Notes: generated by a model not told the origin, from the letters alone. Shown: positions 8,064 to 17,236, counted from the first letter of the stretch. The stretch: 64,000 nucleotides of DNA from an uncultured Bacteroides sp. (GCA_945833835.1 CAMAFR010000008.1:1-64000); one strand, 5' to 3'. Numbers and translations: made by a program.

Positions 8064-8677
8064 AGCGGTACAGTTTTAAAATGTTGGATAAAGGGACGGA
8101 GGGTGGTGACATCCTTGCTGGCCGGAGCGGTCTCGAAGCCGCTGTTCAGGTCGATGCCGGCCCATTGCGGATGCCGGAAAGCTGTCAGCGCGTTGAGGCT
8201 GTCGGGACCAAGGCCGCCACTGAGCAGGAAGGGGACCTTGCCGTTGTAGGCGGCCAGGCAGCTCCAGTCGAACCGGCGGCCGGAACCGCCGAACGTGCTG
8301 CATGGCGTGTCGAACAGGAAATAGTCGGCACAGTCGGCATAGCGGGCGGTCGGCTCCACATCGGCGGCCGATTGCAGGGCAAACGCCTTGATGACGCGAG
8401 CGCCCTGTGCGCGGAGTTCCCGGCACAGGTCCGGACTTTCATGCCCGTGCAGCTGGAGGTAGTCCAGCCCGAAGCGTGCTTGCCGGCGGAGCATCTCGTC
8501 GGCCGTGGCGTTGACAAATACTCCTACCCGCCGGGCCTTGACCGGCAGGTAGGCGGGAGGATCCGCCACATAGCGGGGCGACGGGGGATAGAAGATGAAC
8601 CCCATCCAGTCGGCCCCGCAGGCTTCCACGTCCCGGATGTTTTCGGGGCTTCTCATGCCGCATACTTTTACAATCAT
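8060..8677 (-). CDS. trpF: Phosphoribosylanthranilate isomerase
   Basis: The 205-residue barrel protein catalyses the Amadori rearrangement of phosphoribosylanthranilate to CdRP. Recognisable features are the N-terminal KVCGMRSPENI with the catalytic cysteine, LDYLQLHGHE, and the C-terminal GIDLNSGFE with the catalytic aspartate. It overlaps trpC and trpA by four bases each, so the distal trp genes are translationally coupled. In this organism TrpF and TrpC are separate proteins, unlike the enterobacterial fusion. Confidence 0.95.
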   Translation of the reverse strand: MIVKVCGMRSPENIRDVEACGADWMGFIFYPPSPRYVADPPAYLPVKARRVGVFVNATADEMLRRQARFGLDYLQLHGHESPDLCRELRAQGARVIKAFALQSAADVEPTARYADCADYFLFDTPCSTFGGSGRRFDWSCLAAYNGKVPFLLSGGLGPDSLNALTAFRHPQWAGIDLNSGFETAPASKDVTTLRPFIQHFKTVPL

Positions 8678-9471
8678 AGGCGGCGGGCGTTGAGCTGCCG
8701 GATGAACGTGTGCAACGTCTGTCCCGGGTCAGCGGTTTTCATGAATGTCTCGCCGATGAGGAACCCTCGGAAGCCTGCCTCGCGCAGCCGGCAGACGGTG
8801 TCGGGTTGGGCGATGCCGCTTTCAGACACCAGCAGCGTGTCGGGGGGCAGGAGGCCGGCCATCCGGAACGAGTGCTCCACATCGGTATGAAATGTGCCGA
8901 GGTGCCGGTTGTTGATGCCTACCATGTCCGCCCGCTCGTCCACATAGTCCAGCTCGGCTTCGCTGTGCAGCTCTAACAGCACTTCCAGCTGCAACTGGTG
9001 TGCCTCGTCTGCCAGCGCGGTGTAGTCGGCTTTACGGAGGGCGGCGGCGATGAGCAGCACGGCATCCGCGCCTACCAGTTTGGCCTGGTAGAGCTGGTAA
9101 GGGCTGATGATGAAGTCTTTCCGCAGGATGGGCAGCCCCACTAAGGGGCGTGTCTGGCGGATGTCTTTCAGGCTGCCGCCGAAAAACGGCTGGTCTGTCA
9201 GCACCGACAGGGCCGAGGCACCGGCTTCGGCGTAGGCCGGCGGGATGACCGTGGCGTCGGCCTCCTGCTTTATCCACCCTTTGGAGGGGGAACGTCTTTT
9301 GAATTCGGCGATGATGCCCGATGCCGAGGCAGCCAAGGCCTGCTTCATGCTGATGCACGGAGTGAGGTCGGCCAGTTGTCCGGCCAGGAAGTCCAGAGGG
9401 ACCGCCGCTGCTTCGTCGGCCACCGTCTGGCGTGTGCGCCGGATGATGCTTTCAAGTATATCTGTTGCCAT
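8674..9471 (-). CDS. trpC: Indole-3-glycerol phosphate synthase
   Basis: The 265-residue barrel enzyme converts CdRP to indole-3-glycerol phosphate. Family motifs seen are IIAEFKRRSPSKG, SVLTDQPFFGGS, LRKDFIISPYQ, VGINNRHLGTF and LVSESGI. The ATG at 9471 (MATDILESIIRR) is chosen; the longer frame reaching 9564 only runs into the end of trpD and adds non-conserved residues. There are 11 bases between the trpD stop and this start. Confidence 0.95.
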   Translation of the reverse strand: MATDILESIIRRTRQTVADEAAAVPLDFLAGQLADLTPCISMKQALAASASGIIAEFKRRSPSKGWIKQEADATVIPPAYAEAGASALSVLTDQPFFGGSLKDIRQTRPLVGLPILRKDFIISPYQLYQAKLVGADAVLLIAAALRKADYTALADEAHQLQLEVLLELHSEAELDYVDERADMVGINNRHLGTFHTDVEHSFRMAGLLPPDTLLVSESGIAQPDTVCRLREAGFRGFLIGETFMKTADPGQTLHTFIRQLNARRL

Positions 9472-9482
9472 AGGTCTGAAAA

Positions 9483-10478
9483 TCATTGGTTGATGTCTAC
9501 AAATTTCTGTAACGTCTGCCATGCCTTGCCGCTTTCCAACGAGGTCCGGGCGATGTCGATGCACGCACGGATGGACTTGCCGCTCTCGATGGCCTGAATG
9601 GCGAAGGCGGCGTTGATCAGGACGCAGTCGGTCTGTGCCTGGGTGCCGCGGTTCTGGAGGACGTTGTCGAAGATTTGTGCCGCCGCCTGCGGGCTATCGC
9701 CTCCCCGCAGTTCCTCCTGGCGCACTCGGGCGAAGCCCATGTCACCGGGGGTATAGATGCTTTCGTACAGGTGGGTGGTGATTTTGAAATCGTCCGTCAA
9801 GGATATCTCATCGTATCCGTCCAGGTTGTTGACGACGGCGAAGCCGATGCCCAGCCGTTTCAGGGTGTTGGCATACAGCCTCATCTGTGCCAGGTTGGCC
9901 ACACCCAGCAGCTGGTAGGCCGGGTGGCAAGGATTCACCAACGGTCCCAGCAGGTTGAACAGCGTGCGTACTTGCAGGGCCTTGCGGGTAGGGCCTACGG
10001 TCTTCATGGCAGGGTTGAACAGCGGAGCGTGCATATAGACCATGTTGCAGGCGTCCATGGAGCGTTTCAGCCGTTCCTGGTCGTTGGTGAAGCGCACCCC
10101 GTGCTGCTCGATGACATTGCTGGCCCCGCTGATGGAGGTGGCGCCGTAGTTGCCGTGTTTGGCCACGGGATATCCGGCACCCGCCACGACAAAGCAGGCG
10201 CAGGTGGAGATGTTGAAGGTGTTCTTGTTGTCGCCTCCCGTCCCCACAATGTCAATCGGGCGGTAGTCGTCCAGGTCTACGGGGACGCGGGTAGAGAGCA
10301 GGGCGGTGCGGAAGCCCAGCAGCTCGTCTACACTGACACTCCTCATTTGGTAGACCGTGAGCAGGGAGGCTATCTGTGCGTCGTTGTATTGTCCGGCGGT
10401 GATGTGCTGCATCAGCCGGCAGGCTTCTTCTTCGGTCAGCACTTCGTGGTTGAAGAGCCGGGTAAGTATTTCTTTCAT
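9483..10478 (-). CDS. trpD: Anthranilate phosphoribosyltransferase
   Basis: The 331-residue protein transfers the phosphoribosyl group of PRPP to anthranilate. The phosphate and PRPP-binding GTGGDNKNTFNIST and the KHGNYGATS segment are clear, and length is normal for the type III phosphoribosyltransferase. The start at 10478 (MKEILTRLF) fits family N termini; the longer frame to 10511 overlaps the end of trpG. It is separate from the glutaminase TrpG, which is encoded just upstream. Confidence 0.95.
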   Translation of the reverse strand: MKEILTRLFNHEVLTEEEACRLMQHITAGQYNDAQIASLLTVYQMRSVSVDELLGFRTALLSTRVPVDLDDYRPIDIVGTGGDNKNTFNISTCACFVVAGAGYPVAKHGNYGATSISGASNVIEQHGVRFTNDQERLKRSMDACNMVYMHAPLFNPAMKTVGPTRKALQVRTLFNLLGPLVNPCHPAYQLLGVANLAQMRLYANTLKRLGIGFAVVNNLDGYDEISLTDDFKITTHLYESIYTPGDMGFARVRQEELRGGDSPQAAAQIFDNVLQNRGTQAQTDCVLINAAFAIQAIESGKSIRACIDIARTSLESGKAWQTLQKFVDINQ

Positions 10479-10495
10479 CGTTGCAGTTGCTAGTA

Positions 10496-11059
10496 TCAGT
10501 GGTTTAACCAATTGTTGATCATTTGTCGGCCGTCGGGGGTGAGCACCGATTCGGGATGGAACTGGATGCCGTGCACGTCGAGCGTCTTGTGGCGGAGGGC
10601 CATGATGTAGCCTTCGTGGCTGAGGGCGGTTGTCTCCAGGCAGTCGGGCAGGGTGTCGCGGTCCACTACCCAGGAGTGGTAGCGTCCGACCAGGATGTTT
10701 TCCGGCAGGCCGTCGAAGATGTAGTCGGGGGCGGTCAGCGTCACCTCGCTCTGTATGCCGTGGTAGACTTCGGCCAGGTTGACCAGTTTCCCGCCCATGA
10801 CCTCGCCGATGGCCTGTTCGCCGAGACAGATGCCCAGGATGGGCTTGCGGCCGGCATAGGTGCGGATGACATCAAGGAGCAGTCCGGCTTCTTCGGGAAT
10901 GCCGGGACCGGGCGACAGCAGAATCTTGTCGTACCCTTCGAGATCGCTCAGCTCGAACCGGTCATTGCGGACCACGGTGACTTCCGCGCCCAGCTCTTTG
11001 ACCAAATGACTCAGGTTGTAAGTGAATGAGTCGTAATTGTCGATGATGACTATTTTCAT
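10496..11059 (-). CDS. trpG: Anthranilate synthase component II (glutamine amidotransferase)
   Basis: The 187-residue class I amidotransferase releases ammonia from glutamine for TrpE. Visible elements are NYDSFTYNL at the start, the nucleophile elbow LGICLGEQAIGE (cysteine) and the catalytic His/Glu in GIQFHPESV near the C terminus. It lies 20 bases after the trpE stop. Confidence 0.95.
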   Translation of the reverse strand: MKIVIIDNYDSFTYNLSHLVKELGAEVTVVRNDRFELSDLEGYDKILLSPGPGIPEEAGLLLDVIRTYAGRKPILGICLGEQAIGEVMGGKLVNLAEVYHGIQSEVTLTAPDYIFDGLPENILVGRYHSWVVDRDTLPDCLETTALSHEGYIMALRHKTLDVHGIQFHPESVLTPDGRQMINNWLNH

Positions 11060-11079
11060 GATGCGTCAGTTTTTTCGGT

Positions 11080-12480
11080 TTATAGTTGTTCTGCCAGCAG
11101 GATGGCCTTTTTCAGGGCTCCCAGTTTGTTGTTGACTTCCTGCAGTTCGTTCTCTTCCTTGCTCTTGGCCGTGATGCCTCCGCCGGCCTGGAACCAGAGT
11201 TCGCCGTTGCGGCTGACGAACGTACGGATGGTGATGGCCTGGTTGAGCGTGCCGTTCAGTCCGATGAAGCCCACACATCCGCCGTACGCTCCCCGGTTGT
11301 GGGGCTCGTATTCGTTGATGAGCTGCAGGGCCCGCACTTTGGGGGCACCGCTCAGTGTGCCGGCGGGGAAGGTGTCGATGAAGGCTTTGATGGGGTTGGC
11401 GTTGTCATCCAGTGTGCCGCTCACCCGGCTCACCAGGTGGATGACGTGGCTGTAGTATTGCGGCTCTTTGTAGAACTCCACGTGCACGTCGTGGCAGTTG
11501 CGGCTCAGGTCGTTGCGTGCCAGGTCTACCAGCATGACGTGTTCGGCGTTCTCTTTCGGGTCGGCCAGCAGGGCGGCGGTCAGTTGTTGGTCGGTGGCCG
11601 CATCGCCGCTGCGGCGGGTCGTGCCGGCTATGGGGTCAATGGTGGCGGTGCGGTGTTCTATCTTGCAGTGGGTCTCGGGCGAGGAGCCGAAGAGCCGGAA
11701 GCCGCCGAAGTCGAAATAGAACAGGTAGGGCGAGGGGTTGATGCTGCGCAGGGCCCGGTAGAGCTTGAAGTCATCGCCTTCGAAGTGCTGGATGAAACGG
11801 CGTGACAGGACAATCTGGAACACGTCGCCCCGCAGACAGTGGGCGATGCCCTTGCGGATGTTGGCTTTATGCTCTTCGTCGGTCAGGGTGCTGGTGGTGG
11901 GGCCTGTCGGGTGGAAGTCGTAGGTGACGTAGTTGCGGTTGTCAATGGCTTTCCGGATTTCCCCGATGTGGCTGGCCTCGTTCTCGCCCTGCATGGCCAC
12001 CAGCACCATCTCGCTCTTGAAGTCGTGGAAGACAATGATGTATTTGTAGAGGATGTAGAGGATGTCGGGAGCGTCGTTCTTCCATTCGGTGCTGTCCTTC
12101 ACGGGGATGTTCTCGAAGTAGCGCACGGCATTGGAGGTGGTGTATCCGTAGAGGCCGCAATAGCCGGCATACTCGCCGCTGACCTTGAAGCGGGCCAGGA
12201 AGTCGCTGATGGCCTGCTCTACGGGATAATCGCTGCCGATGGCCCGTTCTTCCGTGCTGCCGTCCGGATAGACGGCGGTGGAGATGCCGTGGCCCACGCT
12301 GATGCGGGCGATGGGGTTCAGCCCGATGAACGAGCGGTTGTTTTCGCCGCCATGATAGTCTGAGCTTTCCATCAGGGCGCTTTGCGGAAAAAGGTCGCGT
12401 ACTTTCAGATAGGTGCTGACGGGGGTATGCAGGTCGCCCAGCAGTGTCTGGTGTTCGGTGGTGTAGGTATAGGTCTTCAT
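11080..12480 (-). CDS. trpE: Anthranilate synthase component I
   Basis: The 466-residue protein makes anthranilate from chorismate and ammonia. The N-terminal [18 protein letters not shown] resembles the LLES tryptophan-binding region for feedback inhibition, and the C-terminal chorismate-binding domain shows [33 protein letters not shown] and [14 protein letters not shown]. It overlaps trpB by four bases. Feedback inhibition by tryptophan is the family rule and is supported here only by that motif. Confidence 0.96.
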   Translation of the reverse strand: MKTYTYTTEHQTLLGDLHTPVSTYLKVRDLFPQSALMESSDYHGGENNRSFIGLNPIARISVGHGISTAVYPDGSTEERAIGSDYPVEQAISDFLARFKVSGEYAGYCGLYGYTTSNAVRYFENIPVKDSTEWKNDAPDILYILYKYIIVFHDFKSEMVLVAMQGENEASHIGEIRKAIDNRNYVTYDFHPTGPTTSTLTDEEHKANIRKGIAHCLRGDVFQIVLSRRFIQHFEGDDFKLYRALRSINPSPYLFYFDFGGFRLFGSSPETHCKIEHRTATIDPIAGTTRRSGDAATDQQLTAALLADPKENAEHVMLVDLARNDLSRNCHDVHVEFYKEPQYYSHVIHLVSRVSGTLDDNANPIKAFIDTFPAGTLSGAPKVRALQLINEYEPHNRGAYGGCVGFIGLNGTLNQAITIRTFVSRNGELWFQAGGGITAKSKEENELQEVNNKLGALKKAILLAEQL

Positions 12481-13673
12481 GGTCTGTGAGGATGGGGTTG
12501 GTTGGCGAGATAGGTTTCCATGTCTTTGTCTCCTCGTCCGGAAACGGTCAGCACGACGATGTCTTCCGGACGGAAATGCAGTTTGGCCAGTGCGCCGAGG
12601 GCGTGGGCCGACTCCAGGGCGGGGATGATGCCCTCCAGCAGGGTCAGCTCGTAGGCGGCGCGTATGGCCTCGTCGTCATTGATGGCGAGCACGGTGGCGC
12701 GGCGCTGTCGGGAGAGGTTGGCGTGCATCGGGCCGATGCCCGGATAGTCCAGTCCGGCCGAGATGGAGTAAGGTTCGATGATTTGCCCGTCGGCATCCTG
12801 CATCACCAGGGTTTTCGAGCCGTGTATGATGCCCAGCCTGCCGGCCTGTATGGTGGCGGCCGTCTGTCCGGTTTCCACACCTTTTCCTCCGGCTTCGGCC
12901 AGCACAATCTTCACCCGCTCGTCGTCAATGTAATGGTAGATGGTGCCGGCGGCGTTGCTGCCTCCGCCCACGCAGGCCATGAGGTAGTCTGGATAGTCAC
13001 GCCCCTCGTGTTCGAGCAGCTGTTTCCTGATTTCCTCGCTGATGACCGACTGCAGGCGTGCCACCATGTCGGGGTAGGGGTGTGGCCCCACGGTGGAGCC
13101 GATGACGTAATAGGTGTCTTCGGGGTGGCAGCACCAGTCGCGGATGGCTTCGTTGGTGGCGTCTTTCAGCGTCATGTTGCCCGAGGTGACGGGGCGCACG
13201 GTGGCTCCCAGCATCTTCATCTTCTCTACGTTGACGCGCTGCCGTTCCACATCCGTTTTGCCCATGTACACCACGCATTCCATGTTCATCAGGGCGCAGA
13301 CGGTGGCAGTGGCCACCCCGTGCTGTCCGGCGCCAGTCTCGGCAATGATGCGTGTCTTGCCCATGTGCCGGGCCAGCAGCACTTGGCCGATGGCGTTGTT
13401 GATTTTATGGGCGCCGGTGTGGTTCAGGTCCTCCCGCTTCAGGTAGATTTTGCAGCCGTATTTGGCGGAAAGCCGCCGGGCGGGATAGAGTGGCGAGGGC
13501 CGGCCGACGTAGTCGCGCAACAGTCGGGCGAACTCTTCCCGGAAGTCCGGGCTGTCCAGCACCTCCAGATAGGCGTTCCGGAGGTTTTCCACGCACTGAT
13601 GGAGTATTTCCGGGATATAGGCACCGCCGAACTCGCCGTAATAGCCATCAGGATTCACTTGATAAGTTTTCAT
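12477..13673 (-). CDS. trpB: Tryptophan synthase beta subunit
   Basis: The 398-residue PLP enzyme joins indole and serine to give tryptophan. Clear features are the N-terminal [13 protein letters not shown], the PLP lysine in [12 protein letters not shown], the ETGAGQHG segment, the glycine-rich phosphate loop VGGGSNAAG and GLDYPGIGP. It is the first structural gene of the trp operon, as in other Bacteroidales, so the attenuator directly precedes it. The ATG at 13673 is about 57 bases from the terminator stem. Confidence 0.96.
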   Translation of the reverse strand: MKTYQVNPDGYYGEFGGAYIPEILHQCVENLRNAYLEVLDSPDFREEFARLLRDYVGRPSPLYPARRLSAKYGCKIYLKREDLNHTGAHKINNAIGQVLLARHMGKTRIIAETGAGQHGVATATVCALMNMECVVYMGKTDVERQRVNVEKMKMLGATVRPVTSGNMTLKDATNEAIRDWCCHPEDTYYVIGSTVGPHPYPDMVARLQSVISEEIRKQLLEHEGRDYPDYLMACVGGGSNAAGTIYHYIDDERVKIVLAEAGGKGVETGQTAATIQAGRLGIIHGSKTLVMQDADGQIIEPYSISAGLDYPGIGPMHANLSRQRRATVLAINDDEAIRAAYELTLLEGIIPALESAHALGALAKLHFRPEDIVVLTVSGRGDKDMETYLANQPHPHRP

Positions 13674-13729
13674 GTCTGTACTTGTATTTTTGGGTTCTTG
13701 TTTTGTTTGACTTGTCCCTGTCAGAATGC

Positions 13730-13762
13730 AAAAAAGGCTGTCGTAAGTACGACAGCCTTTTG
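13730..13762 (-). terminator. trp attenuator terminator hairpin
   Basis: On the minus strand GGCTGTCGTA pairs perfectly with TACGACAGCC across a tiny loop, followed by a run of six T (forward coordinates about 13730-13735). It lies between the leader peptide and trpB, where a factor-independent terminator would shut off the operon. The loop and 3' arm contain CTTACGAC (13740-13747), the exact complement of GTCGTAAG at 13810-13817 at the leader-peptide stop codon, giving an alternative fold. Confidence 0.85.
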
Positions 13763-13810
13763 CCTGTATTATTCATGGATGATGGATACATAGATGCATG
13801 ACTGATTCCC

Positions 13811-13873
13811 TTACGACTTGTTCAGTAGTAAGCGACGCCACCAAAAATATGTATTCATCGTCATGGTTTTCAT
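13811..13873 (-). CDS. trpL: trp operon leader peptide with tandem Trp codons
   Basis: A 20-residue reading frame starts with ATG at 13873 and ends with TAA at 13811-13813. It reads MKTMTMNTYF, then two tandem tryptophan codons (TGG TGG at 13838-13843), then RRLLLNKS. It is transcribed from the trp promoter and lies about 50 bases before an intrinsic terminator, the arrangement of a ribosome-stalling attenuator. Two adjacent Trp in a 20-residue peptide would be very unlikely by chance. When tryptophan is scarce, stalling at codons 11-12 would leave GTCGTAAG, which includes the stop codon, free to pair with the terminator 3' arm. When tryptophan is ample, the terminating ribosome would cover it. 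Confidence 0.85.
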   Translation of the reverse strand: MKTMTMNTYFWWRRLLLNKS

Positions 13874-13924
13874 AAGTTGCTATTGTTTTGTTAAATAGTT
13901 GCTATGGTTTGTTATGATTCGATG

Positions 13925-13955
13925 CAAAAGTAGGTATTATTTCTGATAATCCAAA
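13925..13955 (-). promoter_or_regulatory. trp operon promoter
   Basis: On the minus strand TTTG (forward 13952-13955), 19 bases and TACTTTTG (forward 13925-13932) match the Bacteroidota consensus exactly. Transcription should start near 13918, giving a leader of about 245 bases that contains the leader peptide and attenuator. Confidence 0.8.
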
Positions 13956-14037
13956 TATAAAAGGAAGTTTTTTGCGGATGAACGGCAGATTCTTTCGGAT
14001 TTAGTTGCTGGTGTCGGTCAGATTGTTTACCTTAGTA

Positions 14038-14045
14038 TAGTTTTG
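14038..14045 (+). promoter_or_regulatory. Probable -7 element for the DUF308 gene
   Basis: TAGTTTTG matches TAnnTTTG. No TTTG is seen at the right distance upstream. The gene begins about 67 bases downstream. The rest of the spacer between 13956 and 14111 shows no other clear feature. Confidence 0.4.
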
Positions 14046-14111
14046 AAAGACAGTGGCGGCAGGCGGGTCTGCCCGAGGAAATGTAGAACTCAAAAACTAA
14101 CATAAAAGCGT

Positions 14112-14660
14112 ATGATGAAATCTTTGAATTATCCGATTATCAGCAATCTGTGTGCTTTTGTCATCGGTGTGTTGCTGGTGGTGTGGCCGGGTGAGGCGGT
14201 CCATTATCTGGTGGTGGTTATCGGTGTGCTGTTCTTGTTGCCGGGACTGATGGGGCTGCTGGCCTCGCTGGCCGGCCGGCAGGCGCAGCAGACGGCGTTC
14301 CCGATTCTGGCGTTGGGCAGCACGCTGTTGGGCTTATGGCTGATGATTACGCCGGGCTTTTTCGTGGGCATCCTGATGTATGTGCTGGGGGTGTTGCTGG
14401 TGTTGGCCGGACTGGTGCAGCTGTCTCATCTGGTGTCGGTGCGGGAGTTTGTCCCGGTGCCTTGGGGGATGTATGTCTTCCCGGTATTGGTGTTCGGGGC
14501 CGGACTGGTCGTCCTGTTCAATCCGTTCGAGGTGGCTACGGTGCCGTTTGTCTTGCTGGGAGGAGCCGCCATCCTCTATTCGGTGATAGACCTGCTCCGT
14601 CTGCTCCGTTATCGCCGTAAAGAGGTCCCCACGGTGACCGATGTGGAGATCATCGAGTGA
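14112..14660 (+). CDS. DUF308 (HdeD-like) membrane protein
   Basis: The 182-residue protein has about six short membrane helices in three hairpin pairs and a charged cytoplasmic tail (RYRRKEVPTVTDVEIIE). This is the pattern of DUF308/HdeD-like proteins, some of which are linked to acid stress in enterobacteria. No catalytic residues are seen. It stands alone between the trp operon and a convergent AraC regulator; its own promoter-like element lies upstream. The first two codons are both ATG, so the exact start may be 14112 or 14115. Confidence 0.75.
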   Translation: MMKSLNYPIISNLCAFVIGVLLVVWPGEAVHYLVVVIGVLFLLPGLMGLLASLAGRQAQQTAFPILALGSTLLGLWLMITPGFFVGILMYVLGVLLVLAGLVQLSHLVSVREFVPVPWGMYVFPVLVFGAGLVVLFNPFEVATVPFVLLGGAAILYSVIDLLRLLRYRRKEVPTVTDVEIIE

Positions 14661-14681
14661 GCGGGGCCGTTGTGCTTGGGT

Positions 14682-14753
14682 CCGGTCATCACTGAGGACC
14701 GGCGACAGGCATCACTGACGACCGGCTGCCGTCATCACTGAGGGCCGGTGGCC
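14682..14753. repeat. Three tandem 23-bp repeats with inverted symmetry
   Basis: CATCACTGA recurs at 14687, 14710 and 14733, exactly 23 bases apart, each followed by an imperfect copy of GGACCGG. The first unit is flanked by CCGGT and ACCGG and can form a hairpin. The array fills the gap between the convergent DUF308 and AraC genes. There is no T-run. It may act as a bidirectional transcription stop or be a small repeat family. Confidence 0.6.
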
Positions 14754-14756
14754 GCC

Positions 14757-15608
14757 CTATTTCTGTTTGCGGTATTGCTTGGGCGAGAGCCCGGTGTACC
14801 GCTTGAAGTATTTTCCGAAAAAGGAGATGTCCGGGAAATTCAGCGAGTAGGCTATTTCCTGTATGGTCAGTTCGGTGGAACGCAACTTGCCCTTGGCGTC
14901 GTTGATGACCAGATTCGAGATGATGTCCGTCAGGGTTCTGCCGGTTGCCTTTTTGATGGTGGTACTGAGGTGTTGCGGCGACAGGTGCATCTTGTCGGCA
15001 TAGAAAGAGATGTTGCGCTCTTTCTTGTAGTTCTCGATGATGTGCCGTGCCAGCTCCCGCACAATTTCCTCGTTGCGGTTGTAGGGGGTGTGTGCCTCCT
15101 GGCTGTTTTTCATCTGCAAGTTGGCCATGCACATCGTGAATTGGAAATAATACGTCTGGTACAGGCTTTTCAGCATGATGGGCTCCGTCAGGCGGGCGGA
15201 TTTGATGCAGAGCATGAAGAGACGTGCGAAAAAATCGGCCAACGGGTCGGACAGGTGGAGGATGGGTTGCTCGTACAGGTAGGGAGCGAACTCCAGCAGC
15301 TTGGAGAACAAGGTCGACCCACGGGTCAGCAGGGGGCTGAACGCCACGAACAGGAACCGGCAGTCGTTGCTTTGGCCGGTGATTTGGAGGAACTGTTCGG
15401 GGAAGACCACCGCCAGCGTGTTCGGGCGCAGCTCGTAACTGTTGAGGTGGATGGAGACCGAGCAATTGCCCCGGGTGCAGAGCAAAAACAGACTGGCCGG
15501 CACTTGTGTCGGTGTATGGAACAGACGTTGCAGGTTTCCTGTCATATCAATTCCCGACAGGAATTCGGTGTCGGGGGCAATGTCGGCAAGGGAGGCCAGT
15601 TTTTTCAT
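14757..15608 (-). CDS. AraC-family transcriptional regulator
   Basis: The 283-residue protein has an N-terminal cupin-like ligand domain (to about residue 165) and a C-terminal double helix-turn-helix AraC domain (about 180-283), with LSPQHLSTTIKKATGRT and the signature EIAYSLNFPDISFFGKYFKRYTGLSPKQYRK. I chose the ATG at 15608, not the longer frame to 15725, because a full-consensus promoter lies at 15635-15666 and would not include the longer start. It is divergent from the sugar porter gene with 217 bases between, so it may regulate that gene; this is inference. The ligand is unknown. Confidence 0.88.
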   Translation of the reverse strand: MKKLASLADIAPDTEFLSGIDMTGNLQRLFHTPTQVPASLFLLCTRGNCSVSIHLNSYELRPNTLAVVFPEQFLQITGQSNDCRFLFVAFSPLLTRGSTLFSKLLEFAPYLYEQPILHLSDPLADFFARLFMLCIKSARLTEPIMLKSLYQTYYFQFTMCMANLQMKNSQEAHTPYNRNEEIVRELARHIIENYKKERNISFYADKMHLSPQHLSTTIKKATGRTLTDIISNLVINDAKGKLRSTELTIQEIAYSLNFPDISFFGKYFKRYTGLSPKQYRKQK

Positions 15609-15634
15609 AAGGTATTTTGTTGCTATTGGTCGTG

Positions 15635-15666
15635 CAAAAATACGTTTTTGGAATGATATATCCAAA
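15635..15666 (-). promoter_or_regulatory. Promoter of the AraC regulator gene
   Basis: On the minus strand TTTG (forward 15663-15666), 20 bases and TATTTTTG (forward 15635-15642) fit the Bacteroidota consensus. The predicted start near 15628 leaves about 20 bases before the ATG at 15608 and so fixes the start codon choice. Confidence 0.75.
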
Positions 15667-15825
15667 TGTCGGTGTTTCAAGTTTTCCGTAAAGTCAGTAC
15701 TTGTGGGGACGGCGGTGGTGGACACCTGCCTGCAAGAAAAGAGTGAAAAATGCTTAATGAAATGCGGCGCGTGTCATTAGAAATCGTAATTTCGTTTCCA
15801 TTATAGAAAAGTTAAACTTAATATC

Positions 15826-17205
15826 GTGAAAAACAGTAATTTGTATTTGATTAGTTTGGTCATGGTGGCCATCTTGGGCGGTTTGCTGTTCGGCTATGAC
15901 ACCGCTGTGATTTCGGGAGCGGAGCAGGCGCTTCAGAAATATTTAGGATTGAATTCGTTTTGGCATGGCGTGACGGCCTCCAGTGCCTTGATGGGCTGTG
16001 TGGTGGGAGGTGCCATCTCCGGCATGTTTGCTTCCCGCTTCGGCCGTCGCAATTCGTTGCGCGTCGCCGCCTTGCTCTTTTTCCTGTCGGCTTTGGGCTC
16101 CTACTGCCCGGAATTCCTCTTTTTTGAAAAAGGAGACACCTCGTTCAGCCTGATTCTGGCCTTCAATTGTTATCGCGTGTTGGGCGGTATCGGTGTGGGG
16201 CTGGCTTCGGCTGTCTGCCCCATGTACATTGCCGAAATCGCACCTTCTGAAATCCGTGGCAAGTTGGTGTCGTGCAACCAGTTTGCCATTATTTTCGGTA
16301 TGCTGGTGGTGTACTTCGTGAATTATCTCATTAAGGACGGCATGACCGATGAGCTCTTGGTGTCCGATGGCTGGCGGTATATGTTTGTGTCCGAAGCCGT
16401 TCCGGCGGCCTTGTTCGGCATCCTGTTGTGCTTTGTGCCCAAGACTCCCCGTTATCTGGTGATGGAAGGCAATGACAGCAAGGCGTTGCAGGTGCTTGAG
16501 CGCATCAATGGCTTGGAGAAGGCCAAGCGCATCTTCCAGGAAATCAAGTCGGTGACGGCCGAGAAGACCGAGCCGCTGTTTACGTTTGGTGTGGCGGTGA
16601 TTGCCATTGGCATTCTGCTCTCCATTTTCCAGCAGGCTATCGGCATCAATGCCGTGCTCTACTACGCTCCCCGCATCTTCGAGAAAATAGGTGGCGGTGG
16701 CGACGGTATGATGCAGACCGTCATTATGGGCGTGGTGAACATCACATTCACGTTGGTGGCCATTTTCACGGTAGAGAAAATGGGGCGCAAGCCTTTGTTG
16801 ATTATCGGCTCCATTGGTATGGCCATCGGTGCTTTCGGTGTGGCTGCCTGTGACGAGTTGCAGGTGAGCGGCCTGTCGGCGGTGATCTGCATCATTGTCT
16901 ATTCGGCTGCCTTCATGATGTCGTGGGGGCCCATCACCTGGGTGCTGATTGCCGAGATTTTCCCGAATACCATCCGCGGCAAGGCGGTAGCCATTGCTGT
17001 CGCTTTCCAGTGGGTGTTCAACTATTTGGTGTCGTCCACCTTCCCTGCCATGTACGAGTTCAGCCCGTTCTTCGCCTATTCGCTCTACGGCATCATGTGC
17101 GTGGTGGCTGCTTTGTTTGTCTGGAAATATGTCCCCGAGACCAAGGGCCGGACGTTGGAGGAGATGAACCAGCTGTGGAAAGAACGCAATGCCAAGCGTG
17201 CCTGA
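15826..17205 (+). CDS. xylE: Sugar porter of the major facilitator family (xylose:H+ symporter type)
   Basis: The 459-residue protein has 12 membrane helices and sugar-porter signatures: GGLLFGYDTAVISG in helix 1, RFGRRNSLR between helices 2 and 3, PMYIAEIAPSEIRGKLVS after helix 4, QQAIGINAVLYYAPRIF in helix 7, and PETKGRTLEEM at the end. This resembles XylE-type proton symporters. Xylose is the best guess, but glucose, galactose or arabinose remain possible. The start is GTG at 15826. The gene is divergent from an AraC regulator and followed by a long hairpin. The gap 15726-15825 contains the inverted repeat GAAAT/ATTTC near 15779-15793, which could be an operator. Confidence 0.88.
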   Translation: MKNSNLYLISLVMVAILGGLLFGYDTAVISGAEQALQKYLGLNSFWHGVTASSALMGCVVGGAISGMFASRFGRRNSLRVAALLFFLSALGSYCPEFLFFEKGDTSFSLILAFNCYRVLGGIGVGLASAVCPMYIAEIAPSEIRGKLVSCNQFAIIFGMLVVYFVNYLIKDGMTDELLVSDGWRYMFVSEAVPAALFGILLCFVPKTPRYLVMEGNDSKALQVLERINGLEKAKRIFQEIKSVTAEKTEPLFTFGVAVIAIGILLSIFQQAIGINAVLYYAPRIFEKIGGGGDGMMQTVIMGVVNITFTLVAIFTVEKMGRKPLLIIGSIGMAIGAFGVAACDELQVSGLSAVICIIVYSAAFMMSWGPITWVLIAEIFPNTIRGKAVAIAVAFQWVFNYLVSSTFPAMYEFSPFFAYSLYGIMCVVAALFVWKYVPETKGRTLEEMNQLWKERNAKRA

Positions 17206-17236
17206 TGGTCTCCTGCCGGGAGGCCCGTCGGTGAGC

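Noticed and set aside
12444..13793. A 449-residue plus-strand frame opposite trpB
   Set aside because: It is antisense to a fully conserved trpB and covers its attenuator; no recognisable domain.
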